Below, one piece after another: positions 1 through 11,534 of a DNA stretch of 64,000 nucleotides. A program made the position numbers and the translations under genes. The stretch spans positions 623,561 through 687,560 of the forward strand of contig NW_005434650.1 in the NCBI RefSeq assembly GCF_000315625.1, given 5' to 3'. The notes under the pieces were generated by a model, which saw only the letters and a program-made list of their open reading frames with translations, searched no databases and was not told the DNA's origin. This DNA is from Guillardia theta CCMP2712. Lineage: Eukaryota > Cryptophyceae > Pyrenomonadales > Geminigeraceae. The first letter of the stretch is position 1. Each line of letters starts with the position of its first letter.

Positions 1-3000
1 GGAGACCTGAAACAGGGGACATCTCCATGATCAGATTGCCGAAGTTCGCGTCCAACTGCAGCATCTCCATCGGGAGGGAGGTCGATCGCTGAGAAGCTCC
101 TGGGTGAAGGGCAAGGATGTCAGAGTGAGCAGGGGGAGAAGGTGAAGGAGGAAAGGAAAGTTCTATGAGTGAGGAAGGGAGGGAAGAAGAGGAGGAGCTG
201 GAAAGGACGAGGAGTCTGAAGAAGTTGACAAGGAGAGAAGGGTTGGAAGGGGACACACTGGAGGAGGACAGCAGGACGTCAGGAGACAATGAGAAAAGTT
301 GGTAGAGAGGAAGTAAGAAGAGAGGAGGGAGAAGGAGCAAGAGAGCGAGGAGAGAGCGCAAGGGAGAACTCAAGAGCAAGACGTCACCGTAGGCAAGGAC
401 GGAATGCCCTCCGACCAGGATCGCCTTATGGCCGTACATGGGGAACATGGTGACTGTAGACAGGGGACGGATCAGCTGCCATGGGTTTCCAGTCGTGATG
501 CCGAAGTCGAACATCCAGACGTCAGCAAGGATGGTCCAGGTAGAGCTGACGCCTCCGTGCACGAGCAGGCGGGTCTTGGAGATGGAGGCAGCGACGTGCG
601 AGTGGCGAGGGGAAGGAGTGCCGTCTGCGGGAGTAACAATCTTCTGCCATGAGCCGAAGGACAGCTGCTTCTGCGACAGCCACTCGGTCTTGGAGCAGGG
701 GACGGTGGAGGGGAGGATGCTGGGCCTTGCTATGAGCGCACCGTTCCCCTTGCTGCCATGGCGGCCGGAGGGAGAGAAGTCTCTGACCACTCCATCCACG
801 TTGGCGCTCTCGAACTGCCACCAGCCCTGGAGCGTCTGGTCGTTGTTAAATAGTCCCCACATGCTGCTCTGAACCTGATCTGGGGTCCTTGAGACGTTCC
901 ACCACTTGACATCGTCCATGTACCCGTTGAAGTAGGAGGAGACAGCTTCATCCCCGTATCCCAGCACCAGCGACTGCGTCGAGTCGTAGGTACCAACTTT
1001 CAGCCCTGTCAGGTTCTTGCTGACGTCGACCTGGCCGTCCACGTAGAGGACAAGCTCGTCGTAGCCCCTCCCGCTGCCGAAGGTGACGGCGATGTGGTGC
1101 CAACTAGAGTCGAACACGTTGACTCTGCCCTTGAGGTGGATGTCAAGGGCTGTGACCCGGAGGTAGCTGGTCGAGGAGAGGCGCTGGATGTTGAGGTTTG
1201 ACCCCATCGAGAGGATCGACTGATACTCCGTGTCAAAGTCAAAGATGAACACCCAGGCCTCGATGGTAAAGCTCAGCTTGCCCCCAGCTGTGGAGATCGG
1301 GTCGTAGATGACCACAAAGTCGTTGATCCCGTCGAACCTCGCCATGTTGTTCAACCTCTGCTTGCACGCAGCGTCGCGGGAGGAGGCGGATTGGACGGGC
1401 TTGAACGCCCAGAGGTCGTTGCTGATCAATTCCTTTGCTGCTCCTACATCCGCCACCCCACCGAAGACCAGGGCGTACGGCTCGAGGGAGAGCGGGTCCA
1501 TGACAGAGCAGGAGTGCTTGCTGCGCTTGCTCGGGACCTCAGAGGAGGAGAAGCTGATGGGATTCCATTTCTGACTTCCAGGGTGAAATCTCCACATATC
1601 CTGCAGCCACACACTGTCTGCCGCTTCTCCCCCGTGGATGATCTAGAAACGCAACGTCAAACCTGCACGGCAGAGGAGGAGAAGGAAGGAGGGAAGAAAA
1701 AGAGAAAAGGAGTAACAGCAGCAGCAGGGCCCACCATGTAGTTCCAGATCTTGAAGGAGCAAGAGTAGGCTCTCGCAAGGGGCTGCGCGTCAGTTCCGTA
1801 GCTCACTGGCGACCAGATTCCCTGCCCGAGGTCGAACCTCCAGGTATCTCCGTACATCCCGTACCGCGGGGAAACTCCTCCGAAAACGATCAGGCTCGAC
1901 GCGAACGCCTCGGCCGCATGCCCGCTTCTCCTTGAAGGGAGCGTGCCGGAGGGCCTCGCTCGCCTCCACACCTGCGTGCTGACGTCATCCTTACACTCGG
2001 AGCGATGGGAAGCACCATGTCGTTGATGTCGGCGTAGTAGACCTTGTTGGAGAACTTCACTCGGTTCGTTGACCCGAACAGCACGATCAGCAGCTTCGGG
2101 CCCTGCAGAACGTCAGCCGGTCCAGCCACGGCCATCACTGAGACTTTACAGCAGCGTACTCCATGGTGTGGAAGGCAACCTTCGGAACTGCCTGACCGGA
2201 CCCAAGGAGCTCCGTCCTCTTCCACTTGAACTGCTCGGTGTCGTAGTACCACATACTCGACACAACTTTCTCCGTTCCTGCTCCCCCGTTTCCTTCTCCA
2301 CCGACGACGATGATCTTTGAAACGGAAGTTACTGGCCCAGCTACATCTCCAAGACTATCCTTGACTCCAACCTACGAACTCCCACTGTTCCTCCACTCAA
2401 ATCCAACCTCTCTCCCACTCCCTTGCCCTCTCCCTCTCCCTCTCCATGTAACCAAGTCCCCTCCCAACACCATTCTCCCTTCTCTCTCTCTCCCTCTCCT
2501 TCCCTCCCTCCCTCCCTCCCTCCCTCCCTCTACCTGAAAGTTGTAGAATATTGACGTGTGTGCTGCTCTGCCCGACGGCCCACTCGTCGATGGATCCCAC
2601 GTTATCCAGAAGGCAGAGTCGGGGTTGACTTGCAGGGTCCAAAGGTCGTTCTGAAGGACCGTAGACTCGTCGATCCCTCCGAAGAAGAAGATCTGATAGC
2701 CTCCTGACCATACAGACACGTCAGACATTATCGTGCTGCCTCCAGCCTGCGGTCTACCCGAGCTGGTATCGCTCTGGTACGCCGTCGACGAGTGGAACAT
2801 CCGGGGGCCGGGCCCGGGGCTCCGAGACCTGGTGGGAAACGACAAGGTCACGTAGAGCTTCACCGAGCCCAACGGCTGCCAGGTCGTACTGGTCCACGTT
2901 GACTGCCGACCACTCTCCGCTGTTGATGCTTGTCTGCGGCTGAAACCTGAGCAGAAAGTAGGTCATCCCCGAGAAGCTTGTCCGACCCGAACACTTACAT

Positions 3001-3803
3001 CCAGATGTCACTGAGGACAGACTTGCCGTCGCTCCCCCCGAACAAGAGGATCTGCGAGCCAAGGATGTCCATGGAATGTCCATACCTCCCTGCTCTCACC
3101 GTGACTCCACGACAGTGGTCCCCCTAGCTCATCCTCCGTCCTTACCCGTCGGGGCGACGTTGCTCAGCGACTCAACCTTGACCCACTTCGACTGCGAGCC
3201 AGAAAAGGCAAACTTGAACATGGCGGCAGAGAAGCAGTCGTTGGACAGGCTTGTCGTCGGGCAGGCGCTCCTGGTGTACGTCCGCCCTCCCCACACCAGA
3301 GCAGCCACGGCATCCGGGTTATCTTTCTGCCACAGGACTCCCCTTGCTCCCTCCACCGGCGGAGGAGTGACGGAGTCCCCGCAAGAGGAGCACTGCTGCA
3401 GCGGGATGAACTCGAAGGAGAGTACGTTGAATGTCCATGCATCGTTGAGCAGGCAGTGGTCCTTTACCACACAAAAGCCTCCCTGACAGACGCTTGCTGC
3501 CGTGCTTGGGTCGCAGGGCAGGCCAGCGGTCTCAATGGGTCCTCCTTCGCATATTGAGCACCCGTCCGTCGCTCCTCCGAAGATGAAGATCTCGTTGGTG
3601 CTCTCGATCTGAACGCTCACATGCGATCGACGGGGAGGAGGTTGAGGGCCCGACGGGATCATCTCAGTCCACGATGAATCGCAGGGACGGCAAACAAGAA
3701 GGGCAAGAAGGAGGGAGAGATAAAGATTCTGCGCCAGAGCAAGGACTCTCTTGATGCTGTTCTCTTGGCCAGGAGAGTTCGACATGCTAACATCCCTTGA
3801 CAT
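1..3803 (-). CDS. Secreted kelch-repeat / LamG-domain protein (3' end outside window)
   Basis: Extracellular or lumenal adhesion-type protein; no specific function is recognised. It begins with a hydrophobic leader (LYLSLLLALLVC) followed by kelch blades such as IFIFGGATDG, ILLFGGSDG, IFFFGGID and LIVFGGVSP, each ending in a W-containing strand (NDLWTL, GDTWRF, QDMWRF). A LamG/concanavalin-like domain follows at about 830-1310 (TIEAWVF ... HHIAVTFG ... LYVDGQVDV ... GYMDDVKWW), then more kelch sequence (PRHSHVAA, LLVHGG) toward position 1. The chosen ATG is at 3803; ATG 3785 would also keep the leader. Introns are tiny: 3145-3090 (56 nt) and 2998-2947 (52 nt) are clear GT-AG. Others near 2900, 2530-2330, 2150, 2000 and 1735-1660 are inferred from frame changes. 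The 2533-2340 intron carries a CCCT microsatellite. The domain reading is secure; the exact splicing is only moderately so. Confidence 0.75.
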
Positions 3804-4660
3804 GTTGCTGGCTATTGTCCTGACGTTGAGTACAAACACAAAATCATCGACTTTGCTTACCGCTGAGTCCCCCAGCAATCCTCATTCGTCTTCACCATCA
3901 ATCTCTTCCCTTGAACCCTCCTCTCCTCCTCTCCTCTCCTCTCCTCTTCGCCTCTCCTCCTTGAAACCTCTCTCCTCCTCTCCCGCGTCCTCCCATTTCG
4001 CCTGACGCTCTCCCATAGCCATCGAGTCCCACTTTTGGACGAAATCATCGTACCACCCCATCCACTACCAAGCGGAGTATCCCCTAGAAAAACTTTTCGG
4101 ACCCCACCCATCAGTGAATGACCCTATCCTTGTCTATGTGGAACCCCACCAATATAGACAATTTTCAACCCACTGTTCACTCACTACCCCTCTCTTTCAC
4201 CCCACCCTCAGGATTAGCACTTTTTTTTAACCCCACCCTCAGGATTAGGACTTTTTTTTTTGGACTGGTTCAAAACATCACCTACCTGGTTATTTCCAAG
4301 CACTCAGTACTATAAACCACCGGTCCGACGAAGGCGCCGTACCCCCACCCCCAAAGATCACTTGTCAAATGCAATGAAAGCAAGGAGAACAGGGAGGAGG
4401 AAGGATTCCCAACGGAAGGGAGGAGAGGACATGCGGAGAGGGAGGAGCCGGTGCGAGAGAGAAGAGCAGAGGCAAGAGTGTAGAGCAGAGGGAGAAGAGT
4501 GAGGTGGAGAAAATTGCAGATTGCAGAAGAGAGGGAGGGAGGGAGAGAGGGGGGGGAGAAGTGGGGCAGAGGGAGGGAGGGAGGGAGGGAGGGAGGGAGG
4601 GAGGGAGGGAGGGAGCTACAAAACATATAGAAACATTTACTATTTACACAAGGACACATA
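3804..4660. other. Intergenic: C-rich low-complexity tract with duplicated unit
   Basis: No gene is recognised. On the + strand it holds repeated CCTCT runs (3915-3990), scattered ACCCCACC/TACCCCT motifs (4040-4250), and a direct duplication of a roughly 30-nt unit (ACCCCACCCTCAGGATTAG plus a T-run) at about 4201-4262. On the minus strand, the coding direction of both neighbours, the tract is G-rich and lies just upstream of the kelch gene. Confidence 0.6.
4571..4615. repeat. (GGGA)n microsatellite
   Basis: About eleven uninterrupted GGGA units sit just downstream of the stop codon of the minus-strand ankyrin gene, so they fall in its 3' UTR or the spacer. Purine-rich on the + strand. Confidence 0.9.
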
Positions 4661-7432
4661 TCATGATTCAAGTTCATGGGGATCAAAAGCCATGGGATCT
4701 TCAAAGCCTTCACATTCCGAATGGGTCGAGTAGTCTTCGTCAAGTGCAAAATCTGGCTCAGGTACGGGCAAGAGATCTTTTTGGGGGTCCTGATCAAAGA
4801 CATTGAGGACAAGAAGCTTGTAAAATTAGAACTCACCGCTTCGTCCTCCTTCGTTCCATAAACTCCTCCATTCTTCCACCACTTGGAGGACATGATCGTG
4901 AACTCGTCGCTCTGCTCGTTTTCTTCATCGAGCGTCATGTTGATTGAGTTGAAAGCATGAGTCTTGTTCATCTCCTTTGCAATGGTATCGTAATCCCCAG
5001 GGATGACGACATCGCCGTCGTACGACTGGATCATCGTCTTGTCCATTTGCGTTCGGAGCATCTCAGGCAAGAAGGAAATGTTCTGATCCCGAGGTATTCT
5101 TCCTGCACAAATCGTTCACGCTATGAGGAAGGGCTGCACTCTAACTACCTGAATGGAGAGGAAAGATCGGGTCCACCCTCAACGCCTTGAACGACTCGAT
5201 GTAATCAATGGGGGCCCCTTGCTTGTACAAGTTTTCCTGCACCACCGTGATCAAGTCGTAGACGGGGAGCCAGCAAAGCTGGTGAAGAACTCCCACCTTG
5301 AACATCTTCACCAGGTCCTCCTTGTGGTGGGAGATTGCTAGACTAAGAGGACAGTGACCAAACCTGCCAAGAACTTCACTGGAGAAGTTTTGAGCCTCAG
5401 CGTGAGGTTGAACCGATTCAGCACGTCGGGACGACACCCTTTCTTTAGCAAGTATTCCGCAATCTCTGTGTTGCCCCAAATTGCTGCGATGTGCAGAGGC
5501 CTGGATAGAGTGTGAAGAGATAGTTCGGATGAATAGGAATACCTATCCAGCAGAATGTCCTTGGCATTATAGTCAGCTCCGTACGATATCAGCAAACGAG
5601 CTATGTTCAATGACGAGTAGATGCAGGCTGAAACCAGCTGTGAGACTGAACTATGGAAAGAAACGTTACTTTCACCCCGGTGGAGGGCAGTCCGTCCGTG
5701 ATTATCCTTGTGATCAACCGAAGCGCCAGCATTCAACAGGAGCTCAGCTGCACGGAAGAAGTTCTGGTCGCAAGCGTACTGCAAGGGAGAGGCTAGGGTT
5801 GATCAGTGCGAGCACATGGTGAAGGGCTGAATGTACACCTAGATTCGCATCGACTTCATTCGGTGTTGCTCCATTTCTCAGCAGAACAAGCATCGCACCT
5901 ATTTCACCAGAGCCCGCAGCCAAATGCATCCCTGATACCTGAAATTCCTGTCAGCGTTTGAACTAGCAGTCCCATGATCCCACTTTGAACGGCGAGTCAA
6001 AAGAAGATCTATAAAGAGCTCCCATCTTCATGTATTTCTCCATGAGGGACTGGTTGCCTTCGAGGACTGCCTGTACCCAGGATCTGTCAAGGTTTGAACC
6101 AAACTGTTTGGAATAAGCTACTTCTTCAAACTCATATTGCAATGTCAGGTTGATTGCCCTGGAGATATTTCGCTTCTTCATCCCAGAGAGCTGAGAGCCT
6201 TGGAATCAGCAACGAAGGCAACTTTTGAAGGAAGCTCACTTCTTCCTCTGTAGGATAGTCCTGTCAAGAGTTTAGACGTTGACAACTGGTTCTATGCAAA
6301 ACCTGGTGATACAAGAGGAGCGTACAATTGTTATTGGCGAGATAAAAGTACGTGGTATCGGTAATACATGAGGAGTTGACGATCTGTACAAGCAATCATC
6401 TAATTAAACGGGGTGTCTACAACCGCCAACCTTCATGTTGCTGTTCTGTAGAAGGGCACTCCTTGATTGAAGAAGTGTTTCCCTGGATCGGAGATGTTCA
6501 TTGCAAAACCATTCAGCTTCGCACAACACCTGATTTTTTCCTTTGATTTAGCACCGCTCACTGCAGGATTCAGCTCTTCGGAAGTGAGAGCTGAGAAATC
6601 ATTTATATCCCCCAGCTTCACACCAAGTCAGTGTCTGAACATTCCAAGTTCATGGGACTGATAATACCAGCCCAAACTTGTTCTTCATCGCTTTCAACTT
6701 CTTTGACTGGAATGGCCAAGGGGCATTTTCAGTATCCTAATCCTACAATTACAATATACAGATAGAACGTAACGACTAGACCTTTGGACCATAGGGCAAT
6801 GATTCTCTATCCCAAATATGATCAACCTTCTCGGGCTTTTCTTGTCGTGGGATTTGTTCTTCTGACGTTATCGAAGTCGCTTTCAGAAGGTCGTCAATCT
6901 CTTCCACTGCATCCTTCTGTGTCTCTTCTAAAGTCTCCTCCTCTCTGTCAAATTCCTCCAACACCTGCCTTTTCTCATCCTCCAAGATTTTCTCAGCGGT
7001 CTCCTGCTCCTCCATCATCCGGCTTAATGTCATGTTGCACTTGAAAGCCATATCTCTCTCAGTGTGCATCTGTCGCATTTCTTTCTCGAAGGATTTCTTC
7101 AGCTTTAGTAAACTTTGAATCCTGTAACGGAACAGGCTTCGGTACATCGCTTCTGCTTCATCCTCAGACGTTTTCTTCACGGCATCATCTTCGTTTTGCA
7201 TATATTCTTCAGATGATTCGCTGCTTCCTGTAGTTTCTCCGGAAGATCCTCCTCGCAACTGCAAAACAAGACAACTCGCACTCGAGGAAAGCTCATCAAG
7301 CCTGATGTTGATGGTATGAAACGAGGACGGCAGTGGTGATAGTGATGATGATGGTGGTGATGAACATGCAATGATCACACAGATCAACACGAGCCTCCTC
7401 CTCCATTCCCCTGGCATTTTCGCCGCTTTCAT
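4661..7432 (-). CDS. Secretory-leader LRGG protein with ankyrin repeats
   Basis: Translation starts at ATG 7432 with a hydrophobic leader (RRRLVLICVIIACSS), a Ser/Pro/Thr stretch and then the motif LQLRGGS, so it is predicted to enter the secretory or plastid-envelope route. An acidic coiled-coil segment follows (FEKEMRQMHTERDMAFKC, KILEDEKRQVLEEFD). The C-terminal half has ankyrin repeats: MHLAAGSGEIGAMLVLL, FFRAAELLLNAGASVDHKD with GRTALH, IARLLISYGADYNAKD, PLHIAAIWGNTEIAEYLL and CPLSLAISHHKEDLVKMF. The protein ends at TGA 4661-4663 after an acidic tail. Around a dozen GT-AG introns of 42-58 nt restore a single frame through the whole region, which is why I join what would otherwise look like two genes (7432-6776 and 6181-4661). 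The partner and pathway are unknown. Ankyrin identity is secure; the exon chain is good but unproved by cDNA. Confidence 0.7.
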
Positions 7433-8336
7433 CTGATCCCTTCACACCATCGCAAGTCGCATTCACCCGATTCTCCACACTCACAACCCCACCCCTGGGG
7501 TCATGGCAGAATGAGCTACCCCTACTTTCAAGGTTCCAAGTACCGGTTCTTTAATACCCCATACTCCCAATCAAAATGGGTCCTATAGTGAAGTTTTATC
7601 CTCTATTGGTGTTATAGTCAACAATCTCATAGTCAATATTTATTTTTTTTCTCGGTTGTGCGCGTGCGCAGGAGGAATTGAAGCCATGGCAGCGGTAAGC
7701 GAGCAAGTGACGGCGGTGATGGCGGGATGTGGAGGAGGCTTGAAGTGTTGGGGAGGGAGGTGGACATGCAGGATGAGGAGACATGTGCAGGGCAGATGAG
7801 GTAGATATGTTGAAGGAGGAGACGCGTGCAAGAAAGATGGTGAGACATGATGAAGAGGTAGCTGTGAAGGGCACGGGTGAAGCATGGATCGGAGAAGGCC
7901 TTGTTAGACTGGAGGAGAAGGTTTGTGGACGGTGAGACAGAATCAGAGTGCTACAATGTATGCGAGGAGCAGAACTTCTATGAAGGGAGGGAGGGAGGGA
8001 GGATGGGAAGAGCATGGAGAGTGGTTATAAAGCCGTGAGATGTGTGTTGGGCCAGGGACACAAAAAATACAGTGCTGATGATTGAAGTGTGGCCAATGAT
8101 CTCTTATTGTATTGCAACTTTGTGAATGAAGAGCACAAGTTTTCAGTCAGATGAATTGCAGGAAAGCAGACGAAAGGACAGTTTTATCTCTGTTTCTCGT
8201 GAGCCAAATGCTAGTTCGGTTCACTGTGACAAGCTCATGAATGATGACACATTGAAATTCTTGATCATGAATGTTATTTCAAATCAATCTTGTTATCTGG
8301 GTTAGCTCTGTTCGTGTACCTGGGTTGCTGCTGTTG
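7433..8336. other. Spacer between ankyrin gene and ribosomal P1, with a possible small gene
   Basis: Positions 7480-7620 hold C-rich motifs (ACCCCACCCCTGGGG, CTACCCCTAC) of the dispersed type described in the findings. The middle carries a weak candidate gene (separate entry). The end (7980-8010) has a short GGGA run. The last 200 bases are AT-richer and probably contain the P1 promoter and 5' UTR. Confidence 0.5.
7686..7935 (+). CDS. Possible small two- or three-exon gene, unrecognised
   Basis: Weak evidence only. An ATG at 7686 is followed after three codons by a GTAAGC donor. Downstream exon-like segments read RRLEVLGREVDMQDEETC and, after a GTAGAT donor, RHDEEVAVKGTGEAWIGEG, ending at TGA 7933-7935. 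These stretches are charged and helical like a real small protein, but the opposite strand also has a long open frame here, so this could be chance. No family is recognised. Confidence 0.2.
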
Positions 8337-8836
8337 ATGTCGGACAGGCCGCGAATCATTCAGTCATTTCCAAAAGCTGACTTGTCCGTTCAGTTGGATG
8401 AAAATATGCTCGCGTGCACATACGCAACCCTGATTCTTCACGATGACGGGCTTCCCATCACCGCTGACAACGTTGCCAAGCTTACTGAGGTCAAACTAAA
8501 TGAGAGGAGGAAAAGATTTTCTCACCCCACTGCAGGAGGCTGGACTAGAAGTCCCGGGATTCTGGCCGAAACTCTTCGTCAGCGCCATCGCCGATTCAAA
8601 CATCAACGAGCTCATGATGAATGTCGTAGCGACTAGCCCAGGAGGAGGCGCAGCAGCAGGAGGCGCTGCTCCTGCTGCCGCTGCCGCCGCTCCTGCTGCC
8701 GGCGGAAAGCCCGGTGAGAATCTTGAAACTGCTCGTTCCCCTGCTCTTACTGACTTCCTCGGCAGCTGCTGATGCCAAGAAGAAGGCACCGGAACCTGAG
8801 GAGGAGGAGGACATGGGATTCTCATTGTTTGACTAA
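8337..8836 (+). CDS. RPLP1: 60S acidic ribosomal protein P1 (stalk protein)
   Basis: Stalk protein of the large cytosolic ribosomal subunit; P1/P2 dimers recruit and stimulate translation GTPases. The body matches P1: ACTYATLILHDDGLPIT, then AGLEVPGFWPKLF, an Ala/Gly/Pro hinge, and the invariant acidic C-terminus EEEEDMGFSLFD. Two short introns are clear: 8490-8535 (46 nt) and 8714-8765 (52 nt). Removing them gives one frame to TAA 8834-8836. Two starts are possible. ATG 8337 gives a leader of about 23 residues unusual for P1; ATG 8406 (MLACTYATL) is closer to the usual length and may be right if the sequence before TTCAG (about 8392-8396) is a 5' intron. The gene is single and not in an operon-like arrangement. 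Confidence 0.92.
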
Positions 8837-9201
8837 TCATTTAGCATGGGGAATTAAAAGTCATCTCTGGGAATTTATTGTTATAGTTAATGCAGGACAT
8901 GAAAGAAACTGTTTGTTTTTGCAGAAGCGTCTACCGATGGACTCGCAGCATCTTCTCTTGTAGCGCCTTGCGCTCATGATAGGGCACTGGAACGTACGGA
9001 CGTTTCCCGCATCCCCCGCTTGGACGGCGATTGTCAACGATGCCTGGCAAGCGCCGCCGGTCGTTCTGCATGACATGCTCGTCATTTCCTAACGTATCAC
9101 ATTCACTTGCATCTACTGACCTCCTTCTCATTCTCCTCCTTCGTTACAACGTCTTCGTTGGCCTGCATCACAAACGACTTCCGTACTTGCAAGTCCCGAC
9201 C
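8837..9201. other. P1 3' flank; possible extra C-terminal exon of the NEK kinase (minus strand)
   Basis: The minus strand has an open segment ending near 8931 with a coding look (KRPYVPVPYHERKALQEK) and another at about 9200-9110 (VRKSFVMQANEDVVTKEEN). A TAG at 9202-9204 separates them from the kinase frame, and no clean GT-AG pair was found that bypasses it. Either the kinase ends at 9202 or its tail continues here. Confidence 0.4.
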
Positions 9202-10711
9202 CTACTCCACGCAGTCAGTATCCTCCATGTCATCATACGAGTATCCGCGCCTGCGCAGTCGGAGGAACGCTGAAGTCTTCACTGCGTCTTCCCTGAGATG
9301 TTCCTGGCTTGTTTGCGGGATACTTGGAACCTGGCAGTTTGCTCTGGAGCTGTGGCAAGGGGTCAGCTGGAGTGTCAAGGAGCCGCACAACCCACTTGGC
9401 TGAGCTGCCGAGGGACGCGGATTGTGTCGACGAGGTTTTTGCTTGTATGGCCTTCAGTGTCTGGACCGCATTTGATCGCAGCGTCCGCCATCCTTCTCTG
9501 GACTATGGGATGATTCCTGGGGGATTGTCAGCCGTTGGACATGCACCAGGCGCAAACTCATCACAGGATGTCGTCGACTGTTGGTCTCTTTGCTGGGTCT
9601 ACTTGAAGGAGCAGGTTGACCATGATCGAGAGATCTTGACTGTATGTAGCAGGTATTGACGGATACACTCCCCGAATCACCTACATTTGACAACCATGGT
9701 CCATCAACGGTCGATGAACATGATTAGTATCACCTTCTCAGCCAGGCTGCGTTCATCCCGCGCTTCGAATGGATGCTTGAGGGCTGCTAGCTCGTACCTT
9801 CATCCGCTTGTCAAATACAAAGCCAGCAGGTCGAGGCTCTTACAAGAGGCATCCCACAGACCAGATGTCGGATTTCTTGTTGTAAGGCCTTCTCCTCCAG
9901 ATCTCGGGTGACATGTAGTATCTTGATAAGAGTGTCAGATGCACGTCGACCATCATGGAAGTTGAGCATGGAGCTACGTACGGAGTTCCGATCTGAGTGT
10001 ACGCCATCCCACCCTTCGTGACCTAGCAAGAACATTCATTCCTGCGATCCGGTTCTCCCTTGCAGCTGCTCTATCACCTTTGCTACTCCCAAGTCTCCAA
10101 TCTTCACTTCTCTAGCAGCTACAAGAAAGATGTTTTGCGCTTTGATATCTCGATGTAAGATGTTTGCAGAGTGTAATGACCTTAACCCTTGGCAAGTCTG
10201 CAAGCAACAGCAAGTGACTACATCAATGTCATACGGGCGAATCTGCTCCTACCTGTATAAAGAATCCCCATATCATGTCTTCATTCATCGGTTCATTTCT
10301 CGCTGCGTGCCGTTTGACCTGCCACTCTCAATCAGCCATGCTGTCAGCATGTTATGGACTCTACCTTAGCCCCGATGTCCCCACCCCTTGCAAGCTCAGT
10401 AACAATGAAGAGTCTATCATTCTCGATGAAAGCATCATAATATCTTACAACATCAGTCATTCGCATGAGCGATCTGATGTCACATCGATGCGATCTCACC
10501 TGATGACCATGTTGTGATTGACTGACGCAAGAATCCTGACCTCGTTCACTGCATCCTCCCTCTCTCGCTGCGACATTGACTTGATGTTGACCTCCTTGAT
10601 CGCGTACTCCTGGTTGTCGGAGCATCTGATACAGCGATAGACTCTTCCAAATGATCCCTTGCCGATGAGCCTGAGGTCTCGGAAAGACTTGAGACTGCTA
10701 CCCTCGCTCAT
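9202..10711 (-). CDS. NIMA-related (NEK-type) serine/threonine kinase
   Basis: Protein kinase of the NEK group, which typically acts in cell cycle and cilia/flagella. From ATG 10711 the glycine loop is [13 protein letters not shown] and the ATP lysine lies in [10 protein letters not shown]. Then come [16 protein letters not shown] (hinge), [16 protein letters not shown] (catalytic loop), IGDLGVAK (DLG in place of DFG, common in NEKs), [11 protein letters not shown] (activation segment to APE), and [15 protein letters not shown] / [16 protein letters not shown] typical of NEK lobes. Several short introns are needed, for example a 60-nt one splitting GTPY|YMSPE. The stop is TAG 9202-9204 after a short charged tail; extension to about 8931 is possible. 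The gene is divergent from the LRRC23-like gene, so a shared bidirectional promoter, and perhaps a shared ciliary role, is plausible. Confidence 0.85.
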
Positions 10712-11534
10712 CCTCTGCCCTAGTCTGATCAGGAGATAAGAGTTGTTCAGGACGGGGTCACTGTCATGAGCAGACTGTAGAATGAATATCAGAACCAGAG
10801 AAAAACAAGAGAAATCTTTTCAAGTTTTTTGTTGTATACAAAGAGAGTTAGTTTTGCATGAAGATGATTTCGATCCCAGCGATGCCGCGCATCGCTGGGA
10901 ATTGTTTTTCAGTCTGCGATGAGTGCTTTTCTATGCCGAATGAATTCATTAGGCTGCATGCGTAACGAATTCCGTCAACAAAGGTGATATTCACTTTCGA
11001 ATGACTGACGCTCACTGCTATTTTCTACACCGTCTTCCGACAGGTCATCGAACAGTCTTCTGACACTTCCAACATGCCGCACACCCAAACACTTCATCAT
11101 GCTTGGCAAGATCGAATCCAATCTCTACCAAAACTTGCAATTGAGTTCGTAACTACATGTAGAATCAGATCATGGGGCATTTTTTCTCTGTAAATCTCGT
11201 TCTTCCTCTCCCTCCCCCTGCATCCCGTTCCCTTCGTCTTTCATTTCGTATTTGCTAGATAACGGCTTTTCCCTCATAATCTCATCCCCCACCCCCTCTT
11301 TCCCCTTTGATTTCCCTACACCCCTCATACACTTCGTGTTTGCCTCAAGGCTCTACCGTACCGGTGCAGTCACTGTACCCTCCCTTTTCCCTCGATGTAC
11401 CCCCCACCCCCACCGCTAATGCCCGGGCCCAGCATCGGAAGCCGGTAGCGCGGCTCACAGCCGACTCTCGACTGAGAAACTCAGAACCTGTAAGAGCGGG
11501 GATGTGGTGTCAACCCGCCATTTCAACGGCTGCC
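10712..11534. promoter_or_regulatory. Divergent intergenic region between NEK kinase and LRRC23-like gene
   Basis: 823 bp without a gene that must hold both promoters. It contains a perfect hairpin palindrome (10874-10900, own entry) and a C-rich tract just before the plus-strand gene (11200-11420: CCCCCACCCCC, TACACCCCT and similar). No TATA box stands out. Confidence 0.5.
10874..10900. repeat. Perfect inverted repeat, 12-bp arms
   Basis: TCCCAGCGATGC at 10874-10885 pairs with GCATCGCTGGGA at 10889-10900 around the 3-base loop CGC. It lies 163 bp upstream of the NEK start codon, inside the divergent promoter. It could be a dimeric transcription-factor site or a hairpin; the sequence alone does not decide. 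Confidence 0.7.

Noticed and set aside
7596-8015. 139-codon minus-strand frame rich in Ser, Pro and His
   Set aside because: The composition is that of an antisense shadow of purine-rich sequence; the + strand has slightly better exon-like segments, though these are also weak.
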